Source: Sinomonas sp. ASV322 (GTDB lineage Bacteria; Actinomycetota; Actinomycetes; Actinomycetales; Micrococcaceae). From it: a stretch of DNA of 64,000 nt. Below the pieces are notes generated by a model. It did no database searches, was not told the origin of the DNA, and was given only the letters and a program-made list of their open reading frames with translations. Below, one piece after another: positions 41,678 through 50,038 of this stretch. Both the position numbers and the translations under genes were made by a program. Location: the NCBI RefSeq assembly GCF_030908245.1, contig NZ_JAVFJJ010000004.1, positions 186,001 to 250,000 of the forward strand, written 5' to 3'. The first letter of the stretch is position 1; each line of letters starts with the position of its first letter.

Positions 41678-42018
41678 TCCGCGGCGATGTGCACTGGTGC
41701 GATCTTGGCGAACCGTCTGGGAGCGCGCCGGCCAAGCGGCGGCCGGTCCTCGTCATCCAGGCCGACGAATACAACCGGAGTCGCCTCGCGACGACCATTG
41801 TGGCCGTCCTCACCTCGAACACCGCGCTGGCCGCGATGCCCGGAAACGTCTTCCTTCCCGCCGCCACCACCGGCCTCCCGAAAGACTCGGTGGCGAACGT
41901 CACGGCCGTGGCAACAATCGACCGAGGGGACTTGGACCCGCGCCCAGTGGGCCGCGTCCCTGATCACCTCATGACCGAGGTTGATCACGGGATACGCCGT
42001 GTTCTTGGGGTCGTGTAA
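41671..42018 (+). CDS. mazF: MazF-type endoribonuclease toxin
   Basis: A 115-residue protein with the MazF/CcdB-like barrel: IRGDVHWCDLGEPSGSAPAKRRPVLVI (segments RGDVHW and KRRPVLVI), TIVAVLTSNTALAAMPGNVFL and the ISRGDL-like TIDRGDL helix. It should cut mRNA at short motifs when MazE is degraded. GTG start with a second GTG next to it. Immediately after the antitoxin. Confidence 0.87.
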   Translation: MVIRGDVHWCDLGEPSGSAPAKRRPVLVIQADEYNRSRLATTIVAVLTSNTALAAMPGNVFLPAATTGLPKDSVANVTAVATIDRGDLDPRPVGRVPDHLMTEVDHGIRRVLGVV

Positions 42019-42026
42019 GACGAGAG

Positions 42027-42572
42027 TCAATCCGCGATGTCCACGATCGGCATGGACGCCATGGCGTGGTCGCCTTCGTCGGAGGTCAGGGTGTCGAGGA
42101 CCCATCCGTGATCGGTCCGCGTGAACGTCGCGCTCTCTTTCGCCACGTACTTCGTAGGGACGTCACTCGGGCCGTTTGCCGCGGAAGCCAGGTACATCGT
42201 TCCCGTCTCCGTGAAGCGAGCCCGCGCCGTATCCCCGGACGAGGCCCAAGACTTCAAGGTGACCTCCGACGACGCCTTGATATAGGTGAATCCGAAGCCT
42301 TTGAACCCCGTCTTGGACTGCTGAATGTGTGCGACCACCCGCACCCAGTTGGCCTTGAACCGGTCGGTCGTGCTGTCCGGACTCAGCGTGGGCGGTGCCG
42401 TCGGGGTCTCGAGGCAAGCCTGGATGCGGTCATTGACCGCATGCGCGAGGATCGCCTCTATCCCTGCGGGAGGCGTCTCGGCCGCAGCCAACGACAAGCC
42501 GCCGCACGCCGTCGTCGTCAGAACCGCGCCGAGCGTCGCCGCGATGGCAAGCGCGTTCCGCAGACCAGCCAT
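42027..42572 (-). CDS. Predicted lipoprotein
   Basis: A 181-residue protein with a lipoprotein signal (LAIAATLGAVLTTTACGG; lipobox TTAC). The mature part is strand-rich with a VAHIQQSKTGFKGFGFTYIK core, similar to NTF2-like or DUF-type lipoproteins that measure near 150 residues. ATG 42572 gives the correct signal; an upstream frame is open but basic and without ribosome site. Convergent with mazF. Confidence 0.7.
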   Translation of the reverse strand: MAGLRNALAIAATLGAVLTTTACGGLSLAAAETPPAGIEAILAHAVNDRIQACLETPTAPPTLSPDSTTDRFKANWVRVVAHIQQSKTGFKGFGFTYIKASSEVTLKSWASSGDTARARFTETGTMYLASAANGPSDVPTKYVAKESATFTRTDHGWVLDTLTSDEGDHAMASMPIVDIAD

Positions 42573-42690
42573 GATCCCCCTCTCGTGCCCCCGTGGCCGC
42601 AAGAACCCGGGCCGACGTCGGGTTCTGAAAGTGTTGCGGCGGCTTTGGGGTTCGGTCAAGGATCGTTGAGGCCCCTAGCGCCCGCCGCGA

Positions 42691-42696
42691 TAGGGT
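42691..42696 (+). promoter_or_regulatory. -10 element of the FAH-family gene
   Basis: TAGGGT, 7 bases before ATG 42704; leaderless-type start. Confidence 0.55.
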
Positions 42697-42703
42697 GGGG
42701 GCC

Positions 42704-43492
42704 ATGCGTATCGCCCGATTTGTCACTGATGCTGCCCCCGATTCGGCCCCTGCCTACGGCGTAGTCCACGGGGAGCCTGGGAATGAGCAGATCGCGGTGA
42801 TCAAGGGGGATCCGTTCTTCCAGGGGATCACGCCGACGGGCCAGACGCATCGCTTGGAGGACGTTCGCCTCGTCGCGCCGATCATCCCTCGCAGCAAGAT
42901 CGTCGGCATCGGGCGCAACTACGTCGATCACGCGAAGGAGCTGGGCAACGAGGTCCCGACCGAGCCGGCGATGTTCCTCGTCGCCAACACCGCCGTCGTC
43001 GGCCCCGGAGACCCGGTCATCCTGCCTGAGTGGACGGAAGAGGTCTCCTACGAGGGCGAGCTGTGCGTCGTCATTGGGCGCATCTGCAAGGACGTCCCGG
43101 TCGAGAAGGCGGACGACGTCATCTTTGGCTACACGGTCGGCAACGACTTCACAGCGCGGGACAAGCAGCGCTCGGACGTCCAGTGGTCCCGGGCGAAGTC
43201 ATTCGACACGTCGAAGCCGCTCGGCCCATGGATCGAGACCGAACTCGATCCCGAGGATCTTGCCCTCGTGACCCGGCTCAACGACGTGGTCGTCCAGGAC
43301 GGCACGACGGCGGACATGGTCTTCGGGGTGCGTGAGCTCGTCGCGGCGGTCTCGCAGGCTTTCACGCTTCTCCCCGGAGACGTCATCATGACGGGGACGC
43401 CGGCCGGCGTCGGGCTTGTGAGCGAGGGCGACCGGGTCGAGGTCGAGATCGAGGGGATCGGCACACTGTCCAACCCCGTCGTGCGCCGGTAG
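42704..43492 (+). CDS. Fumarylacetoacetate hydrolase-family enzyme
   Basis: A 262-residue protein with the FAH fold: KIVGIGRNYVDHAKELG, metal-binding EVSYEGELCVVIGR, NDFTARDKQR and MTGTPAGVGLV. Members hydrolyse or decarboxylate acyl-pyruvates or isomerise hydroxy-hepta-dienoates; the exact substrate cannot be read from sequence. In actinobacteria this gene regularly precedes gltX, as it does here, without known functional link. Confidence 0.82.
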   Translation: MRIARFVTDAAPDSAPAYGVVHGEPGNEQIAVIKGDPFFQGITPTGQTHRLEDVRLVAPIIPRSKIVGIGRNYVDHAKELGNEVPTEPAMFLVANTAVVGPGDPVILPEWTEEVSYEGELCVVIGRICKDVPVEKADDVIFGYTVGNDFTARDKQRSDVQWSRAKSFDTSKPLGPWIETELDPEDLALVTRLNDVVVQDGTTADMVFGVRELVAAVSQAFTLLPGDVIMTGTPAGVGLVSEGDRVEVEIEGIGTLSNPVVRR

Positions 43493-43545
43493 CGGAGCGG
43501 CTGCCCGCGGGCACGGCCGACGCGGAACGGGCTGTGGCCGCGCCT

Positions 43546-43551
43546 TAGAAT
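43546..43551 (+). promoter_or_regulatory. -10 element of gltX
   Basis: TAGAAT, 9 bases before the ATG, leaving at most a few leader bases. Confidence 0.5.
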
Positions 43552-43560
43552 GAGGTCACT

Positions 43561-45087
43561 ATGACTTCCTCCGCCGCACCTGCGCTGTTTGATGCTCCTG
43601 ACGAGATTCCTTCCGTCACCCCGGACACCCCCGTCCGCGTGCGCTTCTGCCCGTCCCCGACGGGTACCCCGCACGTCGGTCTGATCCGCACGGCCCTGTT
43701 CAACTGGGCCTACGCGCGCCACACGGGCGGGACGTTCGTGTTCCGCATCGAGGACACGGACGCGCAGCGCGACACAGAGGAGAGCTACCAGCAGATCGTC
43801 GAGGCGCTCACGTGGCTCGGGCTCACGTGGGACGAGGGCATCGACGTCGGCGGCCCGCACGAGCCATACCGCCAGTCGCAGCGCCTCGACATCTTCAAGG
43901 ACGTCGCCGCGAAGCTCAAGGACGCCGGCTTCCTCTACGAGTCGTACTCGACGCCTGCCGAGATCGAGGCGCGCCACCGCGCCGCGGGCCGCGACCCGAA
44001 GCTCGGCTATGACAACTCGGACCGCGACCTCACGGCCGAGCAGATCGCCGCGTTCCGGGCGGAGGGCCGCGAGCCCGTGCTCCGCTTCCGCATGCCGGAG
44101 GAGGACGTCGTGTTCAACGACCTCATCCGCGGCGAGATCCGCTTCAAGGCCGGGAGCGTCCCCGACTTCGTCGTCGTGCGGGCCGACGGCTCGCCGCTGT
44201 ATACGCTTGTCAACCCCGTGGACGACGCGCTCATGGGCATCACGCACGTGCTCCGCGGCGAGGACCTGCTCTCCTCGACGCCGCGCCAGGTTGCGCTGTA
44301 CCACGCGCTCCACGCCGTCGGCGTCGCCTCCTACATGCCGCTCTTCGGCCACCTCCCATACGTCCTCGGCGAGGGCAACAAGAAGCTCTCGAAGCGCGAC
44401 CCGCAGTCCAACCTCTTCCACCACCGCGACCGCGGCTTCATCCCGGAGGGCCTGCTCAACTACCTCGCGCTCCTCGGCTGGTCGCTCTCGGCGGACGAGG
44501 ACATCTTCACGGTCCAGCAGCTCACGGAGAACTTCGACGTCGCCGACGTGCTGCCCAACCCGGCCCGCTTCGACCAGAAGAAGGCCGAGGCCATCAACGG
44601 CACCCACGTCCGACTCCTCGCCGCCGAGGACTTCCGCGATCGCCTCGTGCCGTACCTGCGCGCCGCGGGCGTCGTAGGGGAGACTTTGACCCCGCGCGAG
44701 GAGGAGATCCTCACCGAGGCGGCCCCGCTCATCCAGGAGCGGATCACGCTGCTCGGCGAGGCGCCGGACATGATCGGCTTCCTCTTCGCCGCCGACTCCG
44801 AGATCGAGGTGGAGGACGACGCGCGGAAGGGCCTTCCGGAGAACGTCGCCGAAGTCGCTGACGCGGCCATCGCGGCCCTCGAGCCGCTCGGAGAGTGGAC
44901 GGCCGAGAAGATCCAAGACGCACTGCGGACCGCACTCGTCGACGGGCTCGGGATCAAGCCGCGCCTCGCGTTCGGTCCCGTGCGCACGGCGATCTCGGGC
45001 CGGCGAATCTCGCCGCCGCTCTTCGAGTCGATGGTCATCCTCGGCAAGGACTCGTCGCTCGCGCGGCTCAAGGCGTTCCGTGGCTGA
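43561..45087 (+). CDS. gltX: Glutamyl-tRNA synthetase
   Basis: A 508-residue class I synthetase. HIGH region [19 protein letters not shown] near residue 38, [14 protein letters not shown], and KMSKS form KKLSKRDPQ near 277. Discriminating type as needed in bacteria with GatCAB. The overlap of 8 bases with the HAD gene shows co-transcription. Two tRNA-Glu genes lie 2.5 kb downstream. Confidence 0.95.
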   Translation: MTSSAAPALFDAPDEIPSVTPDTPVRVRFCPSPTGTPHVGLIRTALFNWAYARHTGGTFVFRIEDTDAQRDTEESYQQIVEALTWLGLTWDEGIDVGGPHEPYRQSQRLDIFKDVAAKLKDAGFLYESYSTPAEIEARHRAAGRDPKLGYDNSDRDLTAEQIAAFRAEGREPVLRFRMPEEDVVFNDLIRGEIRFKAGSVPDFVVVRADGSPLYTLVNPVDDALMGITHVLRGEDLLSSTPRQVALYHALHAVGVASYMPLFGHLPYVLGEGNKKLSKRDPQSNLFHHRDRGFIPEGLLNYLALLGWSLSADEDIFTVQQLTENFDVADVLPNPARFDQKKAEAINGTHVRLLAAEDFRDRLVPYLRAAGVVGETLTPREEEILTEAAPLIQERITLLGEAPDMIGFLFAADSEIEVEDDARKGLPENVAEVADAAIAALEPLGEWTAEKIQDALRTALVDGLGIKPRLAFGPVRTAISGRRISPPLFESMVILGKDSSLARLKAFRG

Positions 45088-45814
45088 CGCGCCAGTGGGG
45101 GCTCTCGTCGCCGGCGTGCTTCTCGACATCGACGAGACCCTCGTCGATCTCGAGGGCGCGATGCAGCGTGCCCTTCGCGAAGTCACGGCGAGCTACGTGA
45201 CCCTCACGGACGAAGGCTGGGACGAGTTCTGCAACGTCTTCGGCCGCGATTCCGAGGACATTTACGACCGGTACGTCGCGGGGGAGATTTCATTCGCTGA
45301 GCAGCGCGTGCTCCGCGCCGAACGCGGCCTTGCACGGGTTGGGGCGGCGTTTCCAGACGGCGAAGCTGCGGCAGAATGGCTCCGCACCTACGAGGCCGTG
45401 CAGCCGAGCTACGTTCGCGCCTTCGACGACGTCGTGCCCCTCCTGGACGCACTCGACGCCGCGGGCGTCGCCTACGGTGCCGTGAGCAACAACGTCCATG
45501 ACTTTCAGCGCGCCAAGCTGGACCACGCTGGGCTCGAGCGGATCCGCGTGCTCGTCGGGATCGACGCGGTCGACGCCGCCAAGCCGGATCCCGCGATCTT
45601 CCGCGAGGGCCTGCGCCAGCTTGGCACCGCGGCCGAGCGCACCGTCTACGTCGGCGACAACCCGCATCACGACGTCGTCGGCGCGGCCGGCGCGGGGCTC
45701 CGAGGCATCTGGCTCAATCGGTCTGGTCGAGAAGTCCCCGAGGAAGCTGCTCACGCGGTGCGCGAGCAGATCGCGAGCCTCGGGGAGCTTCCCGCACTCA
45801 TCGGCCTGGCCTAG
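45080..45814 (+). CDS. HAD-family hydrolase
   Basis: A 244-residue haloacid-dehalogenase-fold phosphatase. Motif I is LDIDETLVD (nucleophile Asp and acid/base Asp), motif [11 protein letters not shown], motif III Lys in [13 protein letters not shown], motif [14 protein letters not shown]. The helical cap between motifs I and II marks subfamily IA. The substrate is not predictable. GTG start inside the end of gltX. Confidence 0.85.
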   Translation: MADAPVGALVAGVLLDIDETLVDLEGAMQRALREVTASYVTLTDEGWDEFCNVFGRDSEDIYDRYVAGEISFAEQRVLRAERGLARVGAAFPDGEAAAEWLRTYEAVQPSYVRAFDDVVPLLDALDAAGVAYGAVSNNVHDFQRAKLDHAGLERIRVLVGIDAVDAAKPDPAIFREGLRQLGTAAERTVYVGDNPHHDVVGAAGAGLRGIWLNRSGREVPEEAAHAVREQIASLGELPALIGLA

Positions 45815-45824
45815 CGGGAACGCC

Positions 45825-47258
45825 TCACGCGCGGAGCGCGGCGGGACGCATCCGGGCTCTCACGAGCGCCCCGACGGCGGCGAACACGAAAAGCGCCCCG
45901 ATGATGGCGACGGCGGCGGGGGCCCCCGTCGACGAGGTGGGGGACACGCCGGCCGTGCCGTCGTGGAGCCTCGATGCCCCCTCCGCGAGGGCCCGGCTGC
46001 CGTCCGCGAGCTGACCGGCGCCCGACGCGAGCTGCTGATTCCCGTCCGCGAGCTTCCCGGCGCCATCGGAGACCTTGGCTGAGCCGTCGGCGAGCGCGGA
46101 ATTGCCCTGCGAGAGCTGGACCGCGCCATCGGCCAGCTTCGAGGCTCCGCCGAGGAGCCCCGTGCCGCTCGGATCGGAGGAACCGGTGATCCCGTTCGAG
46201 AGCTGCACGGTCCCGTCGGCGAGGGCCTGGGTTCCCGTCCGGAGCGACGTGGTGGCCTTGAGGAGGCCCGGATGCTCGGGGTCGCCGGGCACGCCGTCCA
46301 TGCCGACGGCGATCGCCGAGGTGCCGTCCGCGAGGAGCTCGGTGCCCATGACGAGGCCGGGAGCTCCCGGATCACGGCCGTTGAGTTTCGTGTCGAGGAC
46401 GGAGAAGCCGTCTACAAGCCGATTCGCCCCGGAGCTGAGCTGCCCTGCGCCGCCGCTGAGCTGGCCCGCACCCGCGTCGAGGCGTGCCGCACCGTTTGCG
46501 AGCAACGCGATCTTGTCCCTGAGCAGCGCGAGCGGCACGAGGCCCTGGGGGCCGTTCGCCGCGTCGAGGAGCTGCTGGAGGCCTTGGGCGAGGGCAGCCG
46601 TGCCGGTGCCCTGTGCCGGGTCCCCATTGGCTCCCGGGTAGCCCTTGAGCTGCTGGGCTCCCGTCGCGAGGCGCGACGCGCCCGAGGCGAGCTGCCCGGC
46701 ACCGTCGGCGAGGTTGTTCGGGGCGGCCCCCGACGCGGTGGGAGTCAGAGCCGCCGCAAGGGCCGCCGCGCCGTTGCGAAGCTTCTGCGCCCCCGAGTCG
46801 ACCTTGTATACGCCGGGCGCGAGCTTCGCGCGCACGTCGGCCTCGACCTTCTGGGTTCCCGTGAGGAGGCGCTGCGCGCCATCTTCGAGCTGCTGGGCGC
46901 CGGGCGCGAGCTTGTCGCGGATCCCGTCCCGCAGGGCCGCGGCGCCTGCGCTGAGCGAGGCTGCCCCCGCCTGGGCACGGTGGGCACCGTCGTCGAGCTG
47001 GGCGGCTCCGTTCGCCAAGGCGGACGATCCTCTGGAAGCGGCGTGAGCGCCGCCGTCGAGCTTCGCAGCGCCGGCCGACGCTCTCGCCGCGCCGTCGCGG
47101 AGCTGCTGCGAGCCGTCGGCGAGCTGGGCGGAAAGGAATGTGTAGAAGGCAAGGAACGCGATGAGCAGGATGGCGAGGACGACGACGGCGGCCCTCCGTC
47201 CGGGGACGGAGGCACCTCGAAAACGCCGCAGGGCGTGGAGTGGAAAGACGGGCACCAT
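45825..47258 (-). CDS. YhgE/Pip-like membrane protein with glycine-heptad repeats
   Basis: A 477-residue protein: N-terminal membrane helix (AAVVVLAILLIAFLAFYTFL), then about 380 residues of a degenerate seven-residue repeat (L-x-D/S-G-A-x-Q; e.g. LANGAAQLDDGAHRAQAGAA), and one C-terminal helix (VAIIGALFVFAAVGALV). This is the extracellular part of YhgE/Pip proteins, which are phage-infection and export proteins, but the usual five C-terminal membrane helices and N-terminal ABC2-like domain are missing. Short relatives exist in actinobacteria. GAGAGAGG precedes the ATG; palindromic operator-like sites lie upstream. Confidence 0.7.
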   Translation of the reverse strand: MVPVFPLHALRRFRGASVPGRRAAVVVLAILLIAFLAFYTFLSAQLADGSQQLRDGAARASAGAAKLDGGAHAASRGSSALANGAAQLDDGAHRAQAGAASLSAGAAALRDGIRDKLAPGAQQLEDGAQRLLTGTQKVEADVRAKLAPGVYKVDSGAQKLRNGAAALAAALTPTASGAAPNNLADGAGQLASGASRLATGAQQLKGYPGANGDPAQGTGTAALAQGLQQLLDAANGPQGLVPLALLRDKIALLANGAARLDAGAGQLSGGAGQLSSGANRLVDGFSVLDTKLNGRDPGAPGLVMGTELLADGTSAIAVGMDGVPGDPEHPGLLKATTSLRTGTQALADGTVQLSNGITGSSDPSGTGLLGGASKLADGAVQLSQGNSALADGSAKVSDGAGKLADGNQQLASGAGQLADGSRALAEGASRLHDGTAGVSPTSSTGAPAAVAIIGALFVFAAVGALVRARMRPAALRA

Positions 47259-47271
47259 TGACCTCTCTCGT

Positions 47272-47289
47272 AGTTACCGACAAGTAACT
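47272..47289. promoter_or_regulatory. Palindrome upstream of the YhgE-like gene
   Basis: AGTTAC CGACAA GTAACT, 13 bases before the start codon. A TetR-type operator is likely, as YhgE-like genes are commonly run by TetR regulators, but no such gene is adjacent here. Confidence 0.55.
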
Positions 47290-47401
47290 TACCGAGAGTA
47301 AACATGATGCAGATCACATGGCAAGGGTCATGTTGCAGGGTGTCAAACGCCACGTTCAGCGGTGCCATGCGCGATTTGGCAGCGCGGGCGGCGATCCAGT
47401 A

Positions 47402-47413
47402 GAGTAATTACTC
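47402..47413. promoter_or_regulatory. Second palindrome, GAGTAATTACTC
   Basis: A perfect 12-bp palindrome sharing the GTAA/TTAC half-site with the site 120 bases away. It lies between the YhgE-like gene and tRNA-Gln and may be an upstream site of the same regulator. Confidence 0.5.
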
Positions 47414-47476
47414 GTGCTGAGGGGCACGGAGCAACTCGGACGGCTGGTTCGATGAGGTCCGGACCGGATCACACGG

Positions 47477-47548
47477 TGGGATATGGTGTAATTGGCAACA
47501 CTACGGTTTCTGGTACCGTCATTCTAGGTTCGAGTCCTGGTATCCCAG
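47477..47548 (+). tRNA. tRNA-Gln (CUG)
   Basis: 72 bases. Acceptor TGGGATA/TATCCCA, D arm with GTGTAATTGGCAACAC, anticodon loop TTCTGGT giving CTG, T arm TAGG TTCGAGT CCTG. CCA is not encoded. Confidence 0.9.
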
Positions 47549-47598
47549 CTCCTGATGTCCGCGAGCGAGTGGCGGTCTGACGGTCAGGTAAAGTACAC

Positions 47599-47671
47599 GG
47601 CCCCATCGTATAGCGGCCTAGTACGCCGCCCTCTCACGGCGGTAACGCGGGTTCGAATCCCGCTGGGGTCA
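47599..47671 (+). tRNA. tRNA-Glu (CUC), copy 1
   Basis: 73 bases. Acceptor GGCCCCA/TGGGGTC, anticodon stem CCGCC/GGCGG with loop CTCTCAC (anticodon CTC), T arm GCGGG TTCGAAT CCCGC. CCA is not encoded. Confidence 0.92.
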
Positions 47672-47735
47672 CGGATGGTCCGCGGTTTTCCGCTGGACCT
47701 CCTTTCAAGCTTCCCCTCGGGGAAGTGCAGTGTGA

Positions 47736-47808
47736 GGCCCCATCGTATAGCGGCCTAGTACGCCGCCCTCTCACGGCGGTAACGCGGGTTCGAATCCCGC
47801 TGGGGTCA
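47736..47808 (+). tRNA. tRNA-Glu (CUC), copy 2
   Basis: Identical in all 73 bases to the copy 64 bases upstream; probably one transcript. Followed by a strong terminator. Confidence 0.92.
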
Positions 47809-47814
47809 CTGCAG

Positions 47815-47849
47815 GAAAGGCGCCCCGGTCCAAGACCGGGGCGCCTTTC
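47815..47849 (+). terminator. Terminator of the tRNA cluster
   Basis: A 16-bp perfect stem (GAAAGGCGCCCCGGTC and its complement) closed by a 3-base loop, ending in CTTTC. Confidence 0.85.
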
Positions 47850-47909
47850 GACTTTCTCGTGGCGATTTTCTCGCGGAGATTATTCGCTGGTTTCTTGTGG
47901 GGCGCCGAG

Positions 47910-48533
47910 TCAGCGGTTTGCGGTGGTCGAGGCGGCCTCCCACGCGAACCCGTCCGGGTCCGTGAGGGGTCCCGCGACGCCGTTGATGGCGAGGCGGTGT
48001 GATCCTGTTCCGTCGGGGGCGACCCCCGCGTCCTTCGCGAGGGCGCGGCGCCCGTAGAGGCCAAGCTTCACCGGCCCCTCCGCCGCGAACTCGACGTACA
48101 TGCGGCCGAAGCTCTTCGCCACGGCAAACCCGTTCTCGACGTAGAAGCGCTTGCTCGCGGCGACGTCCGACGCCCCGAGCAAGACAACGAACTGATCGAA
48201 CTCCTGACGGGTGGGCGCCGAGTCCTTCTTCTCCGACGTCGCGACTTTCAGGATCGTGCCGTCGGGGGCCTGGACAACGCCGCCGTATCCCCAGAACGAT
48301 TTGGCGGCGGGTTTTACGATCGTCGCGCCAGCCCTGAGGGCGGCCTCGATGAACAGATCGGCATTGCCTGGCTGGGACACGACGAGCGAGAGCGTGAATC
48401 CGCGGAAGCCCGTCGACGCCGCGCCTGAGGCCCTCACGTGCACGGGAGCTGCCGGGCCGAGGACCGTTGCGTAGAAGTGTTCGGCGGCCGTCGGGTCGGC
48501 TGCCTCGATGGTGACTGATTCGATGTTTGCCAT
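47910..48533 (-). CDS. Two-domain VOC (glyoxalase-fold) protein
   Basis: A 207-residue protein made of two beta-alpha-beta-beta-beta units: IESVTIEAADPTAAEHFYATV at the start and QFVVLLGASDVAASKRFYVENG at residue 120. Strong VOC pattern, but the metal-binding His/Glu set is incomplete, so it may be a binding protein rather than an enzyme. Start set at MANIESV (48533); the upstream frame is not coding-like. Confidence 0.78.
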   Translation of the reverse strand: MANIESVTIEAADPTAAEHFYATVLGPAAPVHVRASGAASTGFRGFTLSLVVSQPGNADLFIEAALRAGATIVKPAAKSFWGYGGVVQAPDGTILKVATSEKKDSAPTRQEFDQFVVLLGASDVAASKRFYVENGFAVAKSFGRMYVEFAAEGPVKLGLYGRRALAKDAGVAPDGTGSHRLAINGVAGPLTDPDGFAWEAASTTANR

Positions 48534-48592
48534 AGCCACCACGCTAGCCACGGCCCTGCGGCCGCCGCTTCTCGATTCCTGACCAGCTTTCG

Positions 48593-49129
48593 TCAGGCAA
48601 GCTTGCGCGTGGCCGCCTGCACTTTGAGCATCGTGCGGAGATTGCGGGTCGTGGTTGTGGCCTTGTACCTCGCCTTGGCTGTTGCCTTCGACATGGGGCT
48701 CTCGAGCGTGCCGCCCACGCGGGCCAGCCACGCCGTCGCGATGGGGGAGAGGCGCGTGTGCTCCGTGCCGTCCTGCTGGGCCATCGACCACAGTTCGTCG
48801 AGGACTGCCGGGTCTGAGCTCAGGGTCACGTAGGTATGCGTATCCTCGTCGTCGGCCGGGTAGGGGCAGGCACCCACAACCGCGTCGACGTCGTCGGCCG
48901 TCATGACGATGACCCACGCGTCGTAGCCGAACCTGGCCCGCAGCGCGACTTGGACGGCGTCCTTGAGCTCGCTCTCCGAGAGGTCGGAGCGCATGACGGC
49001 GTTGCCGCTCGCGAGGAGCGTCGAGACGTCGGTCACCGGAAGTTCGGCGAGGGCCTCCTTGACATCCGCCATCCGGAGGTTGATTCCACCCACGTTGACC
49101 CCGCGGAGGAAGACGGCGTAGGCGGTCAT
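48593..49129 (-). CDS. DUF1697 protein
   Basis: A 178-residue protein with the family's signature start AVFLRGVNVGGINLRMADVKEAL, then NAVMRSDLSESEL and a basic C-terminus (SKATAKARYKATTTTRNLRTM). DUF1697 is widespread in actinobacteria with no known function. GGAGACTCC precedes the ATG. Confidence 0.85.
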   Translation of the reverse strand: MTAYAVFLRGVNVGGINLRMADVKEALAELPVTDVSTLLASGNAVMRSDLSESELKDAVQVALRARFGYDAWVIVMTADDVDAVVGACPYPADDEDTHTYVTLSSDPAVLDELWSMAQQDGTEHTRLSPIATAWLARVGGTLESPMSKATAKARYKATTTTRNLRTMLKVQAATRKLA

Positions 49130-49196
49130 GGAGTCTCCTGGGGTGGGTGGGTGTGGGCGGCGGGGTCGGGCGGCGGGGTCGGTGCGACGAGTACCT

Positions 49197-49916
49197 TCAG
49201 TCATTGCCCTTGCGGAGGGCCTCCGTGAGCAGGCGCGCGGCGCTGCAGACGACCTCAGCATGCTGACGGCCCGGCTGCCGCGTCAAGCGTTCGATCGGGC
49301 CGGAAATCGAGACGGCTGCGATGACCCGGCCGGACGGGCCGCGCACCGGCGCCGAGACCGAGGCGACCCCGGGCTCGCGTTCGCCGAGGGACTGAGCCCA
49401 GCCCCGCCGTCGTACGCCCGCGAGCACGGTGGGCGTGAAGCGCGCGTTGTTGAGCCCCTCGAGGAGCCGGTCGTGGTCCTCCCACGCGACGAGGACCTGG
49501 GCGGCGGAGCCGGCCTTCATGGTGAGCTGGGTGCCGACGGGGATCGTGTCGCGGAGGCCCACGGGCCGCTCGGCCGAGGCGACGCACACGCGCCAGTCGC
49601 CCTGGCGGCGGAAGATCTGCGCGCTCTCGCCGGTTGCGTCGCGGAGCTGGACGAGGATCGGGCCGGCCGCCGCGATGAGGCGGTCCTCTCCCGCGGCGGA
49701 GGCGAGCTCGACGAGCCGCGAGCCGAGCACGAAACGCCCCTGGATGTCCCGCGCCACGAGGCGGTGATGGACGAGGGCGAGGGCCAGCCGGTGAACGGTC
49801 GGGCGCGCAAGGCCCGTGGCGGCGACGAGCTGTGCCAGGGTGGTCGGTCCCGCCTCGAGAGCGTCGAGCACCATGGCGGCCTTGTCGATCACGCCAACGC
49901 CACTAGAATTGTCCAT
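49197..49916 (-). CDS. ltbR: IclR-family regulator next to leuCD (LtbR/NdgR-like)
   Basis: A 239-residue regulator. N-terminal winged helix (VLDALEAGPTTLAQLVAATGLARPTVHRL), C-terminal IclR effector domain (RVCVASAERPVGLRDTIPVG ... VRGPSGRVIAAVSISGP). Divergent from leuC, the fixed position of LtbR in Corynebacterium and NdgR in Streptomyces, which control leucine synthesis. ATG 49916 is preferred to an upstream start because it leaves the operator outside the gene. Symbol given by synteny. Confidence 0.85.
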   Translation of the reverse strand: MDNSSGVGVIDKAAMVLDALEAGPTTLAQLVAATGLARPTVHRLALALVHHRLVARDIQGRFVLGSRLVELASAAGEDRLIAAAGPILVQLRDATGESAQIFRRQGDWRVCVASAERPVGLRDTIPVGTQLTMKAGSAAQVLVAWEDHDRLLEGLNNARFTPTVLAGVRRRGWAQSLGEREPGVASVSAPVRGPSGRVIAAVSISGPIERLTRQPGRQHAEVVCSAARLLTEALRKGND

Positions 49917-49921
49917 AGGTT

Positions 49922-49941
49922 GATATTGCCGTCTCAATATC
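49922..49941. promoter_or_regulatory. Operator between the IclR-type regulator and leuC
   Basis: GATATTG CCGTCT CAATATC, a perfect 7-bp inverted repeat with 6-base spacer, 5 bases before the regulator's ATG. Its reverse strand contains ATATTGAGACG, found again in the ilv leader promoter. Likely the regulator's own site for autocontrol and leuCD control. Confidence 0.72.
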
Positions 49942-50038
49942 TGAGATGCAAGTCGGCAGAGTGGCCCACCATGCGGACTCCCTGCTGGACTGGTGAGAGG
50001 CGCCGATCGCGCCGTACAAGAACCGAAGGGAGCTGGCC

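Noticed and set aside
47599-47808. Recent insertion between duplicate tRNA-Glu genes
   Set aside because: The 64-base spacer has no element features; tandem tRNA-Glu copies are ordinary.
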